Notes under the pieces: generated by a model
What the model was told of the DNA's origin: nothing
What the model saw: the letters and a program-made list of their open reading frames with translations, nothing else
Database searches by the model: none
DNA from: CAYRVX01 sp964642165
GTDB lineage: Bacteria > Planctomycetota > Phycisphaerae > SM23-33
Reading direction: 5' to 3'
DNA length: 13,171 nt
Assembly (NCBI GenBank): GCA_964642165.1
Contig: CAZXOC010000212.1
Span: forward strand, 1 to 13,171
In this document: positions 1 through 6,521 of the stretch, in pieces
Position numbering within the stretch: position 1 is the first letter of the stretch
How the letters are laid out: every line of letters begins with the position of its first letter
Translations under genes and position numbers: made by a program

Positions 1-52
1 CCAGTGGGTGGAGATCCGCAAGGGCGTGCGCCCGGCGGGCAAGACCGAGTAA
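1..52 (+). CDS. C-terminal end of an unidentified protein (partial)
   Basis: A reading frame entering from the left edge gives QWVEIRKGVRPAGKTE and stops at TAA 50-52. The mixed, protein-like composition and the stop fit the tail of a real gene whose body lies outside the window. Sixteen residues are too few to assign a family. It converges on the minus-strand gene that ends at 213. I see no convincing terminator in the 160 bases between them. Confidence 0.4.
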   Translation, partial: QWVEIRKGVRPAGKTE

Positions 53-212
53 CGCGTCGCGCCGGTGGAACTGCGTTCGGGAAGTCGCTCCCGTGTCCGG
101 CGGCGGTCCCCTCGGCGGCCTTGGCGCACCTGAGGAGGCGGCCGAACCAGTGGTCGTCGGGCCTTGTGGGTCAAGGGAAGAGATGCTCAGTTGCTGCGTT
201 TCTTCAGACGCG

Positions 213-926
213 CTACTGATTGTGGTCGAGCGTTCGAATGCTGACTCTCTGCGCAGCGCGTCCGAAGAACTTCGCCAGGCTTGGCTGCGACGCGAACGAT
301 CTCGTGTCCAAGATCGGCTGTACTACCGACTTATCACCCAGAGCATATTTGCGCTGGCCCTGGCTTGTCTTGACCTGCAATACCCCCGCTCGCACAAGGG
401 CCTCCGCAGCATCCAAGATCATGCATGGTTCGACGATATCCTTCGGAAAGCCCCCCTTGGGGAGATTGCGCGACCATAGGAAGTTCTTGTTGTTCGTGCC
501 GCCCCATTTGCCCTGGCGCTCAAGCTTCCTGAGGATCAGGAAAGCGATCGCTTCACGAATGGGGATGCTCGGCTCCCCGCCCTCGTATTCCTTGCGGGCC
601 GCCTCGCACGCTGACCATACATCCTCGGCACACCCTCCGTTGATCACATAGACCATGGCCTCGCGCCCGAGCATGGCCTCGAAGCGTTCCCTCACAGACG
701 TCTGGACCTTCTGTAGCAGGATGACTGGTCCGGGCGAGCGCCGGACGAGATCAACTGCCGTCGGAACGTCAAAGGATGCCTGCTCGTCGTAGACGATCCG
801 ATGGAAGACGCAGTCATCCCACGTTGGCTCGTCGCGCAGCAGTTCCTCGAGTTCAGCCAGCCAGGAAGCTACCCCGGGGAGTCGAGTCTCCGGCGGATGC
901 AGTATGTGCAGATGCGGCACTGGCAT
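213..926 (-). CDS. Hypothetical protein, second gene of the LOTUS-like cassette
   Basis: A 237-residue protein that I do not recognise. The N-terminal half (about 1-115) alternates hydrophobic strands and helices (AVDLVRRSPGPVILLQ at 57-72, AMVYVINGG at 90-98) and looks like a small alpha/beta domain. The C-terminal half contains a segment (about 166-207) that reads like a winged helix: a helix, ALVRAGVLQVKTSQ, then a short beta wing. There is no signal peptide or membrane segment, so it is probably cytoplasmic. The ATG at 924-926 is preceded by a GAAGGTGG ribosome site. Only 21 bases separate it from the stop of the upstream gene, so the two are very likely co-transcribed. Its GC content looks lower than that of the metabolic genes to the right, which hints at acquisition. 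Nucleic-acid association is an inference from the partner gene and the wHTH-like tail. Confidence 0.8.
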   Translation of the reverse strand: MPVPHLHILHPPETRLPGVASWLAELEELLRDEPTWDDCVFHRIVYDEQASFDVPTAVDLVRRSPGPVILLQKVQTSVRERFEAMLGREAMVYVINGGCAEDVWSACEAARKEYEGGEPSIPIREAIAFLILRKLERQGKWGGTNNKNFLWSRNLPKGGFPKDIVEPCMILDAAEALVRAGVLQVKTSQGQRKYALGDKSVVQPILDTRSFASQPSLAKFFGRAAQRVSIRTLDHNQ

Positions 927-947
927 GGGGCCACCTTCGCCGCATCG

Positions 948-1823
948 CTACTCGTGAGGGGTCAGGTCAGGGCGAAGCGCTCTTACCAAGTAGCGAGCCG
1001 GGATTCGCAGCTCAAGCAGTTCAGCGGTCTCCATCGCCTTCACGGCTTTGAGCAAGCCCTCCCTCAGCTCTCTGGCTGACGCAGTCTCTTGGGACGCTTG
1101 ATCCTGGTCGGATAGGTCTTCCGACTGGTAGACCAATTCTTCCGGTATGCAGTGCCGAGCCCGCCACTCTTCGGCCTTGTTGGATACCCGAAGCGAGCGG
1201 CGTCGGTTCCATTTCCCCGCCAGCCCTGGTCGGAGCCCCCTCAGTCTGTCGGGAAACTGGCTGTACCAGTACTCAGAGGCCAGGGCGTCCCTAAGCCGAG
1301 ATTCCTCCTGCAGCCCCTCTTCTTCGATGAACTGGCTGGCGTCGGCCTTTTCTTCGGCATCAGGAATCTTCTCAATCTCGATCCACTCGTCGTCCGGTTC
1401 GGGGCTCATCTCTTGACCGAGGAGAACCTCGCCGGTCCGCTTGTTCACGAAGCGACGTCCGACGGGCGACTCGACAACGAATGCCAGCCAAAGCGGCTTC
1501 CTGAGAGGCCGGAATGGCCTCGACGCGGGAACCCCCGAAGCGCGGGCTTGCGAGGGCCTGGGCTCTGAGGAACTCCCAGGGAGCCAAATCGCCAGCGCCT
1601 GCTTTGAGTTCAGACCAGTCCTGATCTCCCCTCTGCGCTCAAGCTCGAGCAAAGCGTCCTTGAGCTTCGCGAAGCCATGTTCCCCCGGACCCGTGCGCAG
1701 CACCTGGCGGGTCAACAGGCCAACCTTCGCAACGGTCATGCTCCCGCTCGAATCGTTGGGGCGGAAGTTCTGCGTGATGATCCGAGACAGTTCTTTGAGG
1801 TAAGTTTCCCGGTCCGTGTTCAT
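948..1823 (-). CDS. OST-HTH/LOTUS-like protein with UPF0158-like central region
   Basis: A 291-residue protein, lead gene of a two-gene cassette. Residues 5-82 fit the OST-HTH/LOTUS pattern: a first helix (YLKELSRII), a middle helix (VGLLTRQVLR), then FAKLKDALLELERRGEIRTG and a closing LAIWLPG. LOTUS domains bind RNA, including structured or G-rich RNA. After a Pro/Ser linker (83-105), residues 108-222 resemble UPF0158 in spacing: FVNKRTGEVL at 125-134, EWIEIEKIPD at 146-155, FIEEEG at 165-170, then RLRDALASEYW and a basic WNRRRSLRV stretch. UPF0158 has no firm function. The ATG at 1821-1823 has AAAGGAG at 1831-1837, seven bases away, which supports this start. Immediately upstream lies a 28-bp palindrome with a T-rich tail, so expression may be attenuated. 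Both domain calls are pattern recognition by eye: fair for LOTUS, weaker for UPF0158. Confidence 0.8.
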   Translation of the reverse strand: MNTDRETYLKELSRIITQNFRPNDSSGSMTVAKVGLLTRQVLRTGPGEHGFAKLKDALLELERRGEIRTGLNSKQALAIWLPGSSSEPRPSQARASGVPASRPFRPLRKPLWLAFVVESPVGRRFVNKRTGEVLLGQEMSPEPDDEWIEIEKIPDAEEKADASQFIEEEGLQEESRLRDALASEYWYSQFPDRLRGLRPGLAGKWNRRRSLRVSNKAEEWRARHCIPEELVYQSEDLSDQDQASQETASARELREGLLKAVKAMETAELLELRIPARYLVRALRPDLTPHE

Positions 1824-1837
1824 GCCTAGGCTCCTTT

Positions 1838-2038
1838 GGAAAAGATAAGACTCCTTAGGGTACCCTAAGGAGTCTCAGTTCCATAGTTACATGGCAAGAA
1901 CCAGATCGGGGCGTGTCTCCAATTCCCCTGCTGTCAGAGATGCTTGCGCGTCACCTCGTCAGGGAAATCGCCCTTCCTCTGAGCTTCCTTTCACGCACGA
2001 GGGTGGGATACCCTTAAGCCGTGCGCGATCGTCCACCA
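1838..2038 (-). ncRNA. Candidate structured leader RNA or small RNA upstream of the LOTUS-like gene
   Basis: There is no convincing gene between 1824 and 2178. On the minus strand a near-consensus promoter (2045-2073) would start a transcript near 2038. The transcript reads through three hairpins: GCGCACG with CGTGCGT (2026-1993, one G-U pair), GAGGTG with CATCTC (1957-1937, one G-U pair) and CCAT with ATGG near 1895-1882. It then reaches the 28-bp palindrome and U-rich tail. A promoter, several hairpins and a terminator with no ORF longer than 26 codons is the layout of a small RNA of about 200 nt, or of a cis-acting leader controlling the gene at 1823. I do not recognise a known riboswitch class. 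Expression is not shown by sequence. Confidence 0.4.
1840..1875 (-). terminator. 28-bp perfect palindrome with T-rich tail: attenuator, terminator or operator
   Basis: Bases 1848-1875 form a perfect inverted repeat with half-site AGACTCCTTAGGGT and no mismatch. On the minus strand it is followed at once by TATCTTTT (1847-1840), so the transcript would end in a strong hairpin plus U-rich tract, as in intrinsic terminators. The ribosome site of the next gene (AAAGGAG, 1837-1831) lies just past the T run. The first arm contains CTCCTT, which could pair with that site as an alternative fold. The same DNA could be a dimeric repressor site. The T-rich tail on one side only favours the terminator or attenuator reading. 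Confidence 0.6.
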
Positions 2039-2044
2039 TAGATA

Positions 2045-2073
2045 AGTATCGGTCTTAACTGGCATTCTGTCAA
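2045..2073 (-). promoter_or_regulatory. Sigma-70-type promoter for the leader RNA and LOTUS-like cassette
   Basis: On the minus strand a perfect TTGACA (-35, 2073-2068) is followed after 17 bases by GATACT (-10, 2050-2045, four of six consensus positions). The start would be near 2038, with no long ORF immediately downstream, only the structured leader. Confidence 0.55.
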
Positions 2074-2178
2074 GCCCGAATCTCGGTTTTTCTGGCGCGC
2101 TCACGCAAGCTCCTTTCAATACTAATTTTACGCTCGCCATGGCTTCCATGACGGCTACTTCGCAGGCAGCGACCCCGG

Positions 2179-2567
2179 CTACCGACGGCGCAAGTCGTCT
2201 TGCGTGTAGCGCTTCCGCTGTCGGAAGGCCGCGCCTTCTCCCGGAGACTTGATGCCGCACATGGTCGCCGCGGCCGCGCAGCCGACGAGGCAGTCGGGCC
2301 GGTCCCGCCTTCGCGGGACGACTTCCGGTTTCGCCAAGGCTACACCGGACAAGTCGGCGGGCAGGGGTTGTCCGGGCGGCTGGGCTTCTGCGACCACTCG
2401 TGGACGGTGCGGGCGTAGCCGTGGGTCTCGACCCAGGTCTCCGAGCCGGCCACGTGCTCCGCGAACAGCTCGTGCCGCGTCTTGCTCCGCCCCCACAGCG
2501 AGATGCAGCCGCGCTCCCCGCTCGGGGGGATTGCGCGGTTGTGCCCGGCGTCGCGCGCGGGCAAGGC
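2179..2567 (-). pseudogene. Remnant of phage terminase large subunit, GpA type, C-terminal part
   Basis: Two minus-strand frames each give part of one recognisable protein. The first (about 2567-2367) reads GERGCISLWGRS, KTRHELFAEHVAGSETWV, then RTVHEWSQKPSRPDN. The second (2295-2179) continues with DCLVGCAAAATMCGIKSPG and ends KRYTQDDLRRR at a stop. GpA-family terminases end with a tract like DN-three residues-DCLVG-AVAA, so the two parts are adjacent pieces of one C-terminus. About 62 extra bases between DN and DCLVG shift the frame, and these hold a double-hairpin repeat. The ATPase and the rest of the nuclease region are absent. This is a prophage or phage-like relic with no expected function. 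The family call rests on C-terminal motifs only. Confidence 0.6.
2302..2349. repeat. Double-hairpin REP-like element inside the terminase remnant
   Basis: Two perfect stem-loops sit side by side. GTCCCGC pairs with GCGGGAC around CTTC (2302-2319). TCCGGT pairs with ACCGGA (2324-2329 and 2344-2349), with a nested GCC/GGC. The element coincides with the extra bases that split the terminase C-terminus, so it looks inserted. Paired short palindromes of this kind are typical of REP/BIME-like dispersed repeats. Only this one copy is visible in the window. Confidence 0.5.
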
Positions 2568-2569
2568 GA

Positions 2570-2599
2570 TTGCGGCGGCGGGCGGGGATGGGGTAGAAT
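2570..2599 (+). promoter_or_regulatory. Promoter for the acyl-transferase / dihaem / hydrolase operon
   Basis: TTGCGG (2570-2575) is separated by 18 bases from TAGAAT (2594-2599). The start would fall near 2606, leaving a leader of about 130 nt before the ATG at 2738. The leader is GC-rich and could fold, but I see no recognised riboswitch. The same TTGCGG hexamer is the -35 of the candidate promoter of the PEP-CTERM gene. Confidence 0.45.
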
Positions 2600-2737
2600 G
2601 ATGCGCTCGAGGCATGGGCTTGGGCATGTCAGGCCGGTGTCGGCCGGGCCGCTGGGCACGACACCACCCGGGAGCGACCGCGGCGGTACGGGCGCGCGGC
2701 CGGGGCCGGAGCGATCGCCCAGGCGACAAGGAGTGAC

Positions 2738-4057
2738 ATGAGCGACACGGAGAGGCAGTTCGCCCTGCAGGACGTCACCGAGCCGAACCTGTTCCGCGCC
2801 CTGTTCAGCTACGAGAAGCTGCCGCGGGTGCTGTTCGACGGGCAGCCGGTGGCGATGGCCCCGGCCGAGGAGGCCTGGAGCACGGACACGCCCTTCCGCG
2901 ACGGCCAGCAGGCCCGCCCGCCGTACACGGTGCAGCAGATCGTCGACCTGTACGGCCTGATGCACAAGCTCGACGGCGGCGCGGGGCTGATCCGCCAGAG
3001 CGAGTTCTTCGTCTACTCCGCGAGGGACCGCGAGGCGGTCGACCGCTGCCGGGAGCTGGGCCACGAGTTCCCCGCGGTCACCGGCTGGATCCGCGCGGTC
3101 AGGAACGACTTCAAGCTGGTCAAGGAGATGGGCCTCGCGGAGACGGGCATCCTGACGAGCTGCAGCGACTACCACATCTTCCTGAAGCTGCGCAAGACGC
3201 GCAAGCAGGCGATGGACCAGTACCTCGACGTGGTCCGCGAGGCGCTGGACGAGGGCATCCGCCCGCGGTGCCACTTCGAGGACCTCACGCGGGCGGACGT
3301 CCACGGCTTCGTCGTGCCCTTCGCCATCGAGCTGATGAAGCTCCGGGAGGAATCCGGCATCGACGTCAAGATCCGCCTGTGCGACACGATGGGCTACGGC
3401 GTGCCCTGGGCCGAGGCCGCCCTGCCCCGCTCCGTGCCCAAGCTCGTCCACGGCATGATCCACGACGCCGGCGTGCCGGGCGAGCTGCTGTCGTGGCACG
3501 GGCACAACGACTTCCACAAGGTGCTGGTGAACCCCGCGACGGCGTGGCTGTACGGCTGCGCCGCCTGCAACACGAGCCTGCTGGGCATCGGCGAGCGGAC
3601 GGGCAACACGCCGCTGGAGGGCATGGTGATCGAGGCGGCGCAGCTTCGCGGGCAGAGCGATCGCGTCCGGTACGCCGTGATCACGGAGATCGCCGAGTAC
3701 TACCGCAGGGAGATCGGCTACGAGATCCCGCACGACTACCCGCTGGTCGGGCGGGACTTCAACACCACGCGGGCGGGCATCCACGCCGACGGGCTGATCA
3801 AGAGCGAAGAGATCTACAACTGCTTCGACACGAAGGGCATCCTGAACCGCCCGGTGGGCGTGGCGATCACGGACAAGAGCGGCGCGGCCGGCGTCAAGCA
3901 CTGGGTCGACGCCAGGTACGGGACGAACCTCGCCAAGGACGACCCGCGGCTGGTCGCGATCCGCGAGAAGGTCGACGCCCAGTTCGAAGAGGGGCGAACC
4001 TCCGCCATCAGCGACGAGGAAATGCACGCGTGGTATCGACAGGCCTTCGGCGAGTAG
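2738..4057 (+). CDS. Isopropylmalate/homocitrate synthase family enzyme, possibly (Re)-citrate synthase
   Basis: A 439-residue DRE-TIM metallolyase-type acyl transferase that would condense an acyl-CoA, probably acetyl-CoA, with a 2-oxo acid in the cytoplasm. The barrel motifs are present: STDTPFRDGQQ at 48-58 (metal and oxo-acid binding Arg54, Asp55), HFEDLTRAD at 179-187, LCDTMGYG at 214-221, the metal-binding HGHND at 254-258 and GIGERTGNTPLE at 283-294. A second conserved block, AGIHADGL (346-353), follows. The C-terminal allosteric leucine domain of classical LeuA is missing. The N-terminus (DVTEPNLFRALFSYEKLPRV) and length resemble the (Re)-citrate synthase branch as I remember it. Homocitrate synthase or citramalate synthase remain possible. 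AAGGAG at 2728-2733 supports the ATG. It leads a probable three-gene operon, with 40 bases to the next gene. Confidence 0.9.
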   Translation: MSDTERQFALQDVTEPNLFRALFSYEKLPRVLFDGQPVAMAPAEEAWSTDTPFRDGQQARPPYTVQQIVDLYGLMHKLDGGAGLIRQSEFFVYSARDREAVDRCRELGHEFPAVTGWIRAVRNDFKLVKEMGLAETGILTSCSDYHIFLKLRKTRKQAMDQYLDVVREALDEGIRPRCHFEDLTRADVHGFVVPFAIELMKLREESGIDVKIRLCDTMGYGVPWAEAALPRSVPKLVHGMIHDAGVPGELLSWHGHNDFHKVLVNPATAWLYGCAACNTSLLGIGERTGNTPLEGMVIEAAQLRGQSDRVRYAVITEIAEYYRREIGYEIPHDYPLVGRDFNTTRAGIHADGLIKSEEIYNCFDTKGILNRPVGVAITDKSGAAGVKHWVDARYGTNLAKDDPRLVAIREKVDAQFEEGRTSAISDEEMHAWYRQAFGE

Positions 4058-4097
4058 CTTCGCCCCCGCACCGGGCCGGACGACGAGGACACGACCG

Positions 4098-6485
4098 ATG
4101 GTTCGACGAAGCGTGCTGGCCTTGTGCGCCGTCGGGGCGGGCTTCCTGCCCGGCTCGGCCGGGACGTCCGCCCTCGCCGCGGAGCGGGAGCCGCGTGAGC
4201 TGCGCACGATGGTCGAGGCCGACTGGGCGGCCCAGGAGAAGCGTTACGGGCGCTCGCCGGACAGCGCGGCCGCGCTTCGGGACGCCCTGCGGCGCGGGCG
4301 CCTGCTGCTGGCCGACATGGCGGCCATGGACGGCGCGCCCGACCTGACGAGACACGCCGGCGAGCTCGCCCGCCTGCGGCAACAGGCGAAGGAAGCGGCG
4401 TCGCTCGACGGGCCCGCTCGGGCCGCGCTGTACCGACAGCTCCGCTGGCTGACGCGCCGGGCGGCGCTGGCCAACCCCCTGCTGGCCGGCAAGGAGATCC
4501 TGTTCCTCAAGCGCCGGCGCTTCATCTGCCAGATGCTGCACGAGTACCACGGCTACTGGTACGACAAGGTCTCCGGCGGCGGGGTGGCTGTCCTGCGGCG
4601 CCCGGGGCGGTCGCTGGCGGTCCGCGACCTCACCGCGGGTCGGCCGGGCGAGGGCACGTACACGACGCTGTCGCTTTCCTACGACGCCCGGACGGTGTAC
4701 TTCGCCTTCGTCCACCGCGGCGCGCGGACGCCGGAGTACCGTTCGCCGGACTGGATGGCGTTCGCCTGCCTCGGGCGGGGTCGCACCCGGCGCCCCCGGA
4801 CGGGCTGGCGATGCTTCCACGTCCACGCCATGGGCGCCGACGGGCGGAACGTTCGGCAGTTGACCGACGGCCCGAACGACGACTTCGATCCGTGCCCCCT
4901 GCCGGACGGGGGGATCGCCTTCCTGTCCACCCGCCGCGGCGGCTACACGCGCTGCAACAACGACTGGGAGCCCCTGCCCGTCTACACGCTGCACCGGATG
5001 GGCGCCGACGGCGGCGGCGTGCGGACGCTGTCCTTCCACGAGACGAACGAGTGGCACCCCACGGTCCTGAACGACGGGCGGATCGCCTACACGCGCTGGG
5101 ACTACGTCGACCGCTCCGCCGCGAACTTCCACGGCATCTGGATCACCAATCCCGACGGCACGGGGCCCGTCTCGGTCTTCGGCAACTACACCCGCCGGAT
5201 CAACGCCTGCTTCCAGCCGCGGGTGATTCCCGGCTCCCGCAAGATCGCCTTCCTCGCCGGCGCCCACCACGCCGACGTGGGCGGCTCGCTCGTCATCGTC
5301 GATCCCGACCGCGTCGCCCTCGACCGCACGTCCGGCGAGGACCGCTTCGAATCCCTCGAGGTCCTCACCCCGTGGATCTGCTTCCCCGAGGCGCCGGGCT
5401 TTCCCGACAGCTACGTGCACAGCCCCTGGCCGCTGTCCGAGAACTACTTCCTGCTGGCCTACAGCCACGACCCCCTGCCGGGCATGAGCGCCCGGACGCG
5501 GAAGGACGTGCCCACCGGGCTCTATTACCTCGACCGCTTCGGCAACCTGGAGCTGCTCTATCGCGAGAAAGGCATCTCCTGCATGTACCCGATCCCGCTG
5601 GCGCCGCGCCCGAAGCCGCCCGTCGTGCCCAGCAGCCTCGAGGAGGGTGCCGGCGACGAGGGCGTGTTCGTCCTTTCCGACGTTCGGCGAGGCCTGTTCG
5701 GCCTGCCCGACGGCCGTCCCATACGCGCGCTGCGCGTCTTCCAGATGCTGCCCAAGACGTGGACCCACACGAACAACCGTCCGCGCATCGGCCACGCCAA
5801 CGCGGAAAGCGCCCGTCTGCTGGTGGGCGAGGTGCCCGTGGAAGCCGACGGCTCGGCCTGCTTCCGGGCGCCCGCCCGGAAGGCCCTGTGCTTCCAGGCG
5901 GTCGACGCCGCCGGGCGCGCCGTCCACACCATGCGAAGCGTGACGTACCTCCAGCCCGGCGAGCGCCGGGGGTGCGTCGGCTGCCACGAGCCCCGCGCCG
6001 ACGCGCCGCGCTCCGGCGCCGCGTTGGCCCGGCGCCGCGACCCGTTGGCGCTCAAGCCCGGCCCGGACGGCACGAAGCCCTTCTGCTACGCGCGGCTGAT
6101 CCAGCCGATCCTGAAGCGCCACTGCGTCCGCTGTCACGACGGCCGAGGCGAGGCGAAGAAGCGCCCCGTGCTGACGGGCGAGGCGGCCGGGGAGTTCACG
6201 CGGTCCTATGCCAGCCTGCGGCCGTACCTCCGCTGGTACGAGTGGGGCGGGGCCAGCATCCGCCAGAACCTGACCAAGCCCGGCGCCTGCGGCGCCGACG
6301 CCAGCCGGCTGACGAAGGTGCTGGAGGCGCACGCCCGGGCCGGTCGCGCGAAGCTCCGCGACGCCGAGCTGCGCCGTCTCTACGTCTGGCTGGACGGCAA
6401 CGTGCCCTTCTACGGCGTCTACGCCGACGCCGCCCGGCGCGCCCAGCAGCAGGGCAAGGCCGTCCCCGTGCCGCCCATTCAGTGA
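4098..6485 (+). CDS. Secreted dihaem c-type protein, hydrazine-synthase-alpha-like family
   Basis: A 795-residue exported protein. Residues 1-28 are a Sec signal peptide (hydrophobic core to ALAA). A helical N-terminal region (35-130) is followed by a beta-propeller (about 160-480) with TolB-like repeats such as MGADGRNVRQLTDG and DPCPLPDGGIAFLSTRRGG. The middle domain carries VPVEADGSACFRAPA (579-593), MRSVTYLQPGE (612-622) and a first haem site CVGCH (626-630). A second haem site, CVRCH (676-680), sits in a C-terminal cytochrome-like domain. This order matches hydrazine synthase alpha and its many planctomycete homologues outside anammox. It should be periplasmic and redox-active; the substrate is unknown. 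The residue four after the first haem histidine is Ala634, where I recall anammox HZS-alpha having an active-site Tyr, so hydrazine synthesis is unlikely. GAGGA lies upstream of the ATG, in operon with its neighbours. Confidence 0.9.
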   Translation: MVRRSVLALCAVGAGFLPGSAGTSALAAEREPRELRTMVEADWAAQEKRYGRSPDSAAALRDALRRGRLLLADMAAMDGAPDLTRHAGELARLRQQAKEAASLDGPARAALYRQLRWLTRRAALANPLLAGKEILFLKRRRFICQMLHEYHGYWYDKVSGGGVAVLRRPGRSLAVRDLTAGRPGEGTYTTLSLSYDARTVYFAFVHRGARTPEYRSPDWMAFACLGRGRTRRPRTGWRCFHVHAMGADGRNVRQLTDGPNDDFDPCPLPDGGIAFLSTRRGGYTRCNNDWEPLPVYTLHRMGADGGGVRTLSFHETNEWHPTVLNDGRIAYTRWDYVDRSAANFHGIWITNPDGTGPVSVFGNYTRRINACFQPRVIPGSRKIAFLAGAHHADVGGSLVIVDPDRVALDRTSGEDRFESLEVLTPWICFPEAPGFPDSYVHSPWPLSENYFLLAYSHDPLPGMSARTRKDVPTGLYYLDRFGNLELLYREKGISCMYPIPLAPRPKPPVVPSSLEEGAGDEGVFVLSDVRRGLFGLPDGRPIRALRVFQMLPKTWTHTNNRPRIGHANAESARLLVGEVPVEADGSACFRAPARKALCFQAVDAAGRAVHTMRSVTYLQPGERRGCVGCHEPRADAPRSGAALARRRDPLALKPGPDGTKPFCYARLIQPILKRHCVRCHDGRGEAKKRPVLTGEAAGEFTRSYASLRPYLRWYEWGGASIRQNLTKPGACGADASRLTKVLEAHARAGRAKLRDAELRRLYVWLDGNVPFYGVYADAARRAQQQGKAVPVPPIQ

Positions 6486-6521
6486 CGCCCCGTCCAGCGG
6501 CACCCGAAGGAGGGAGCGAGT

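Noticed and set aside
162..176. CCTTG/CAAGG hairpin as terminator of the cassette ending at 213
   Set aside because: Only five base pairs and no T tract on the minus strand.
2010..2020. TACCCTTAAG as a second copy of the palindrome half-site
   Set aside because: Only partly similar to TACCCTAAGG and lies within another hairpin; not good enough for a second operator.
1991..4207. 738-codon open frame on the minus strand
   Set aside because: It is mostly antisense to the clear acyl-transferase gene; its protein is Arg/Ala/Val-rich with no motifs, a product of high-GC codon bias.
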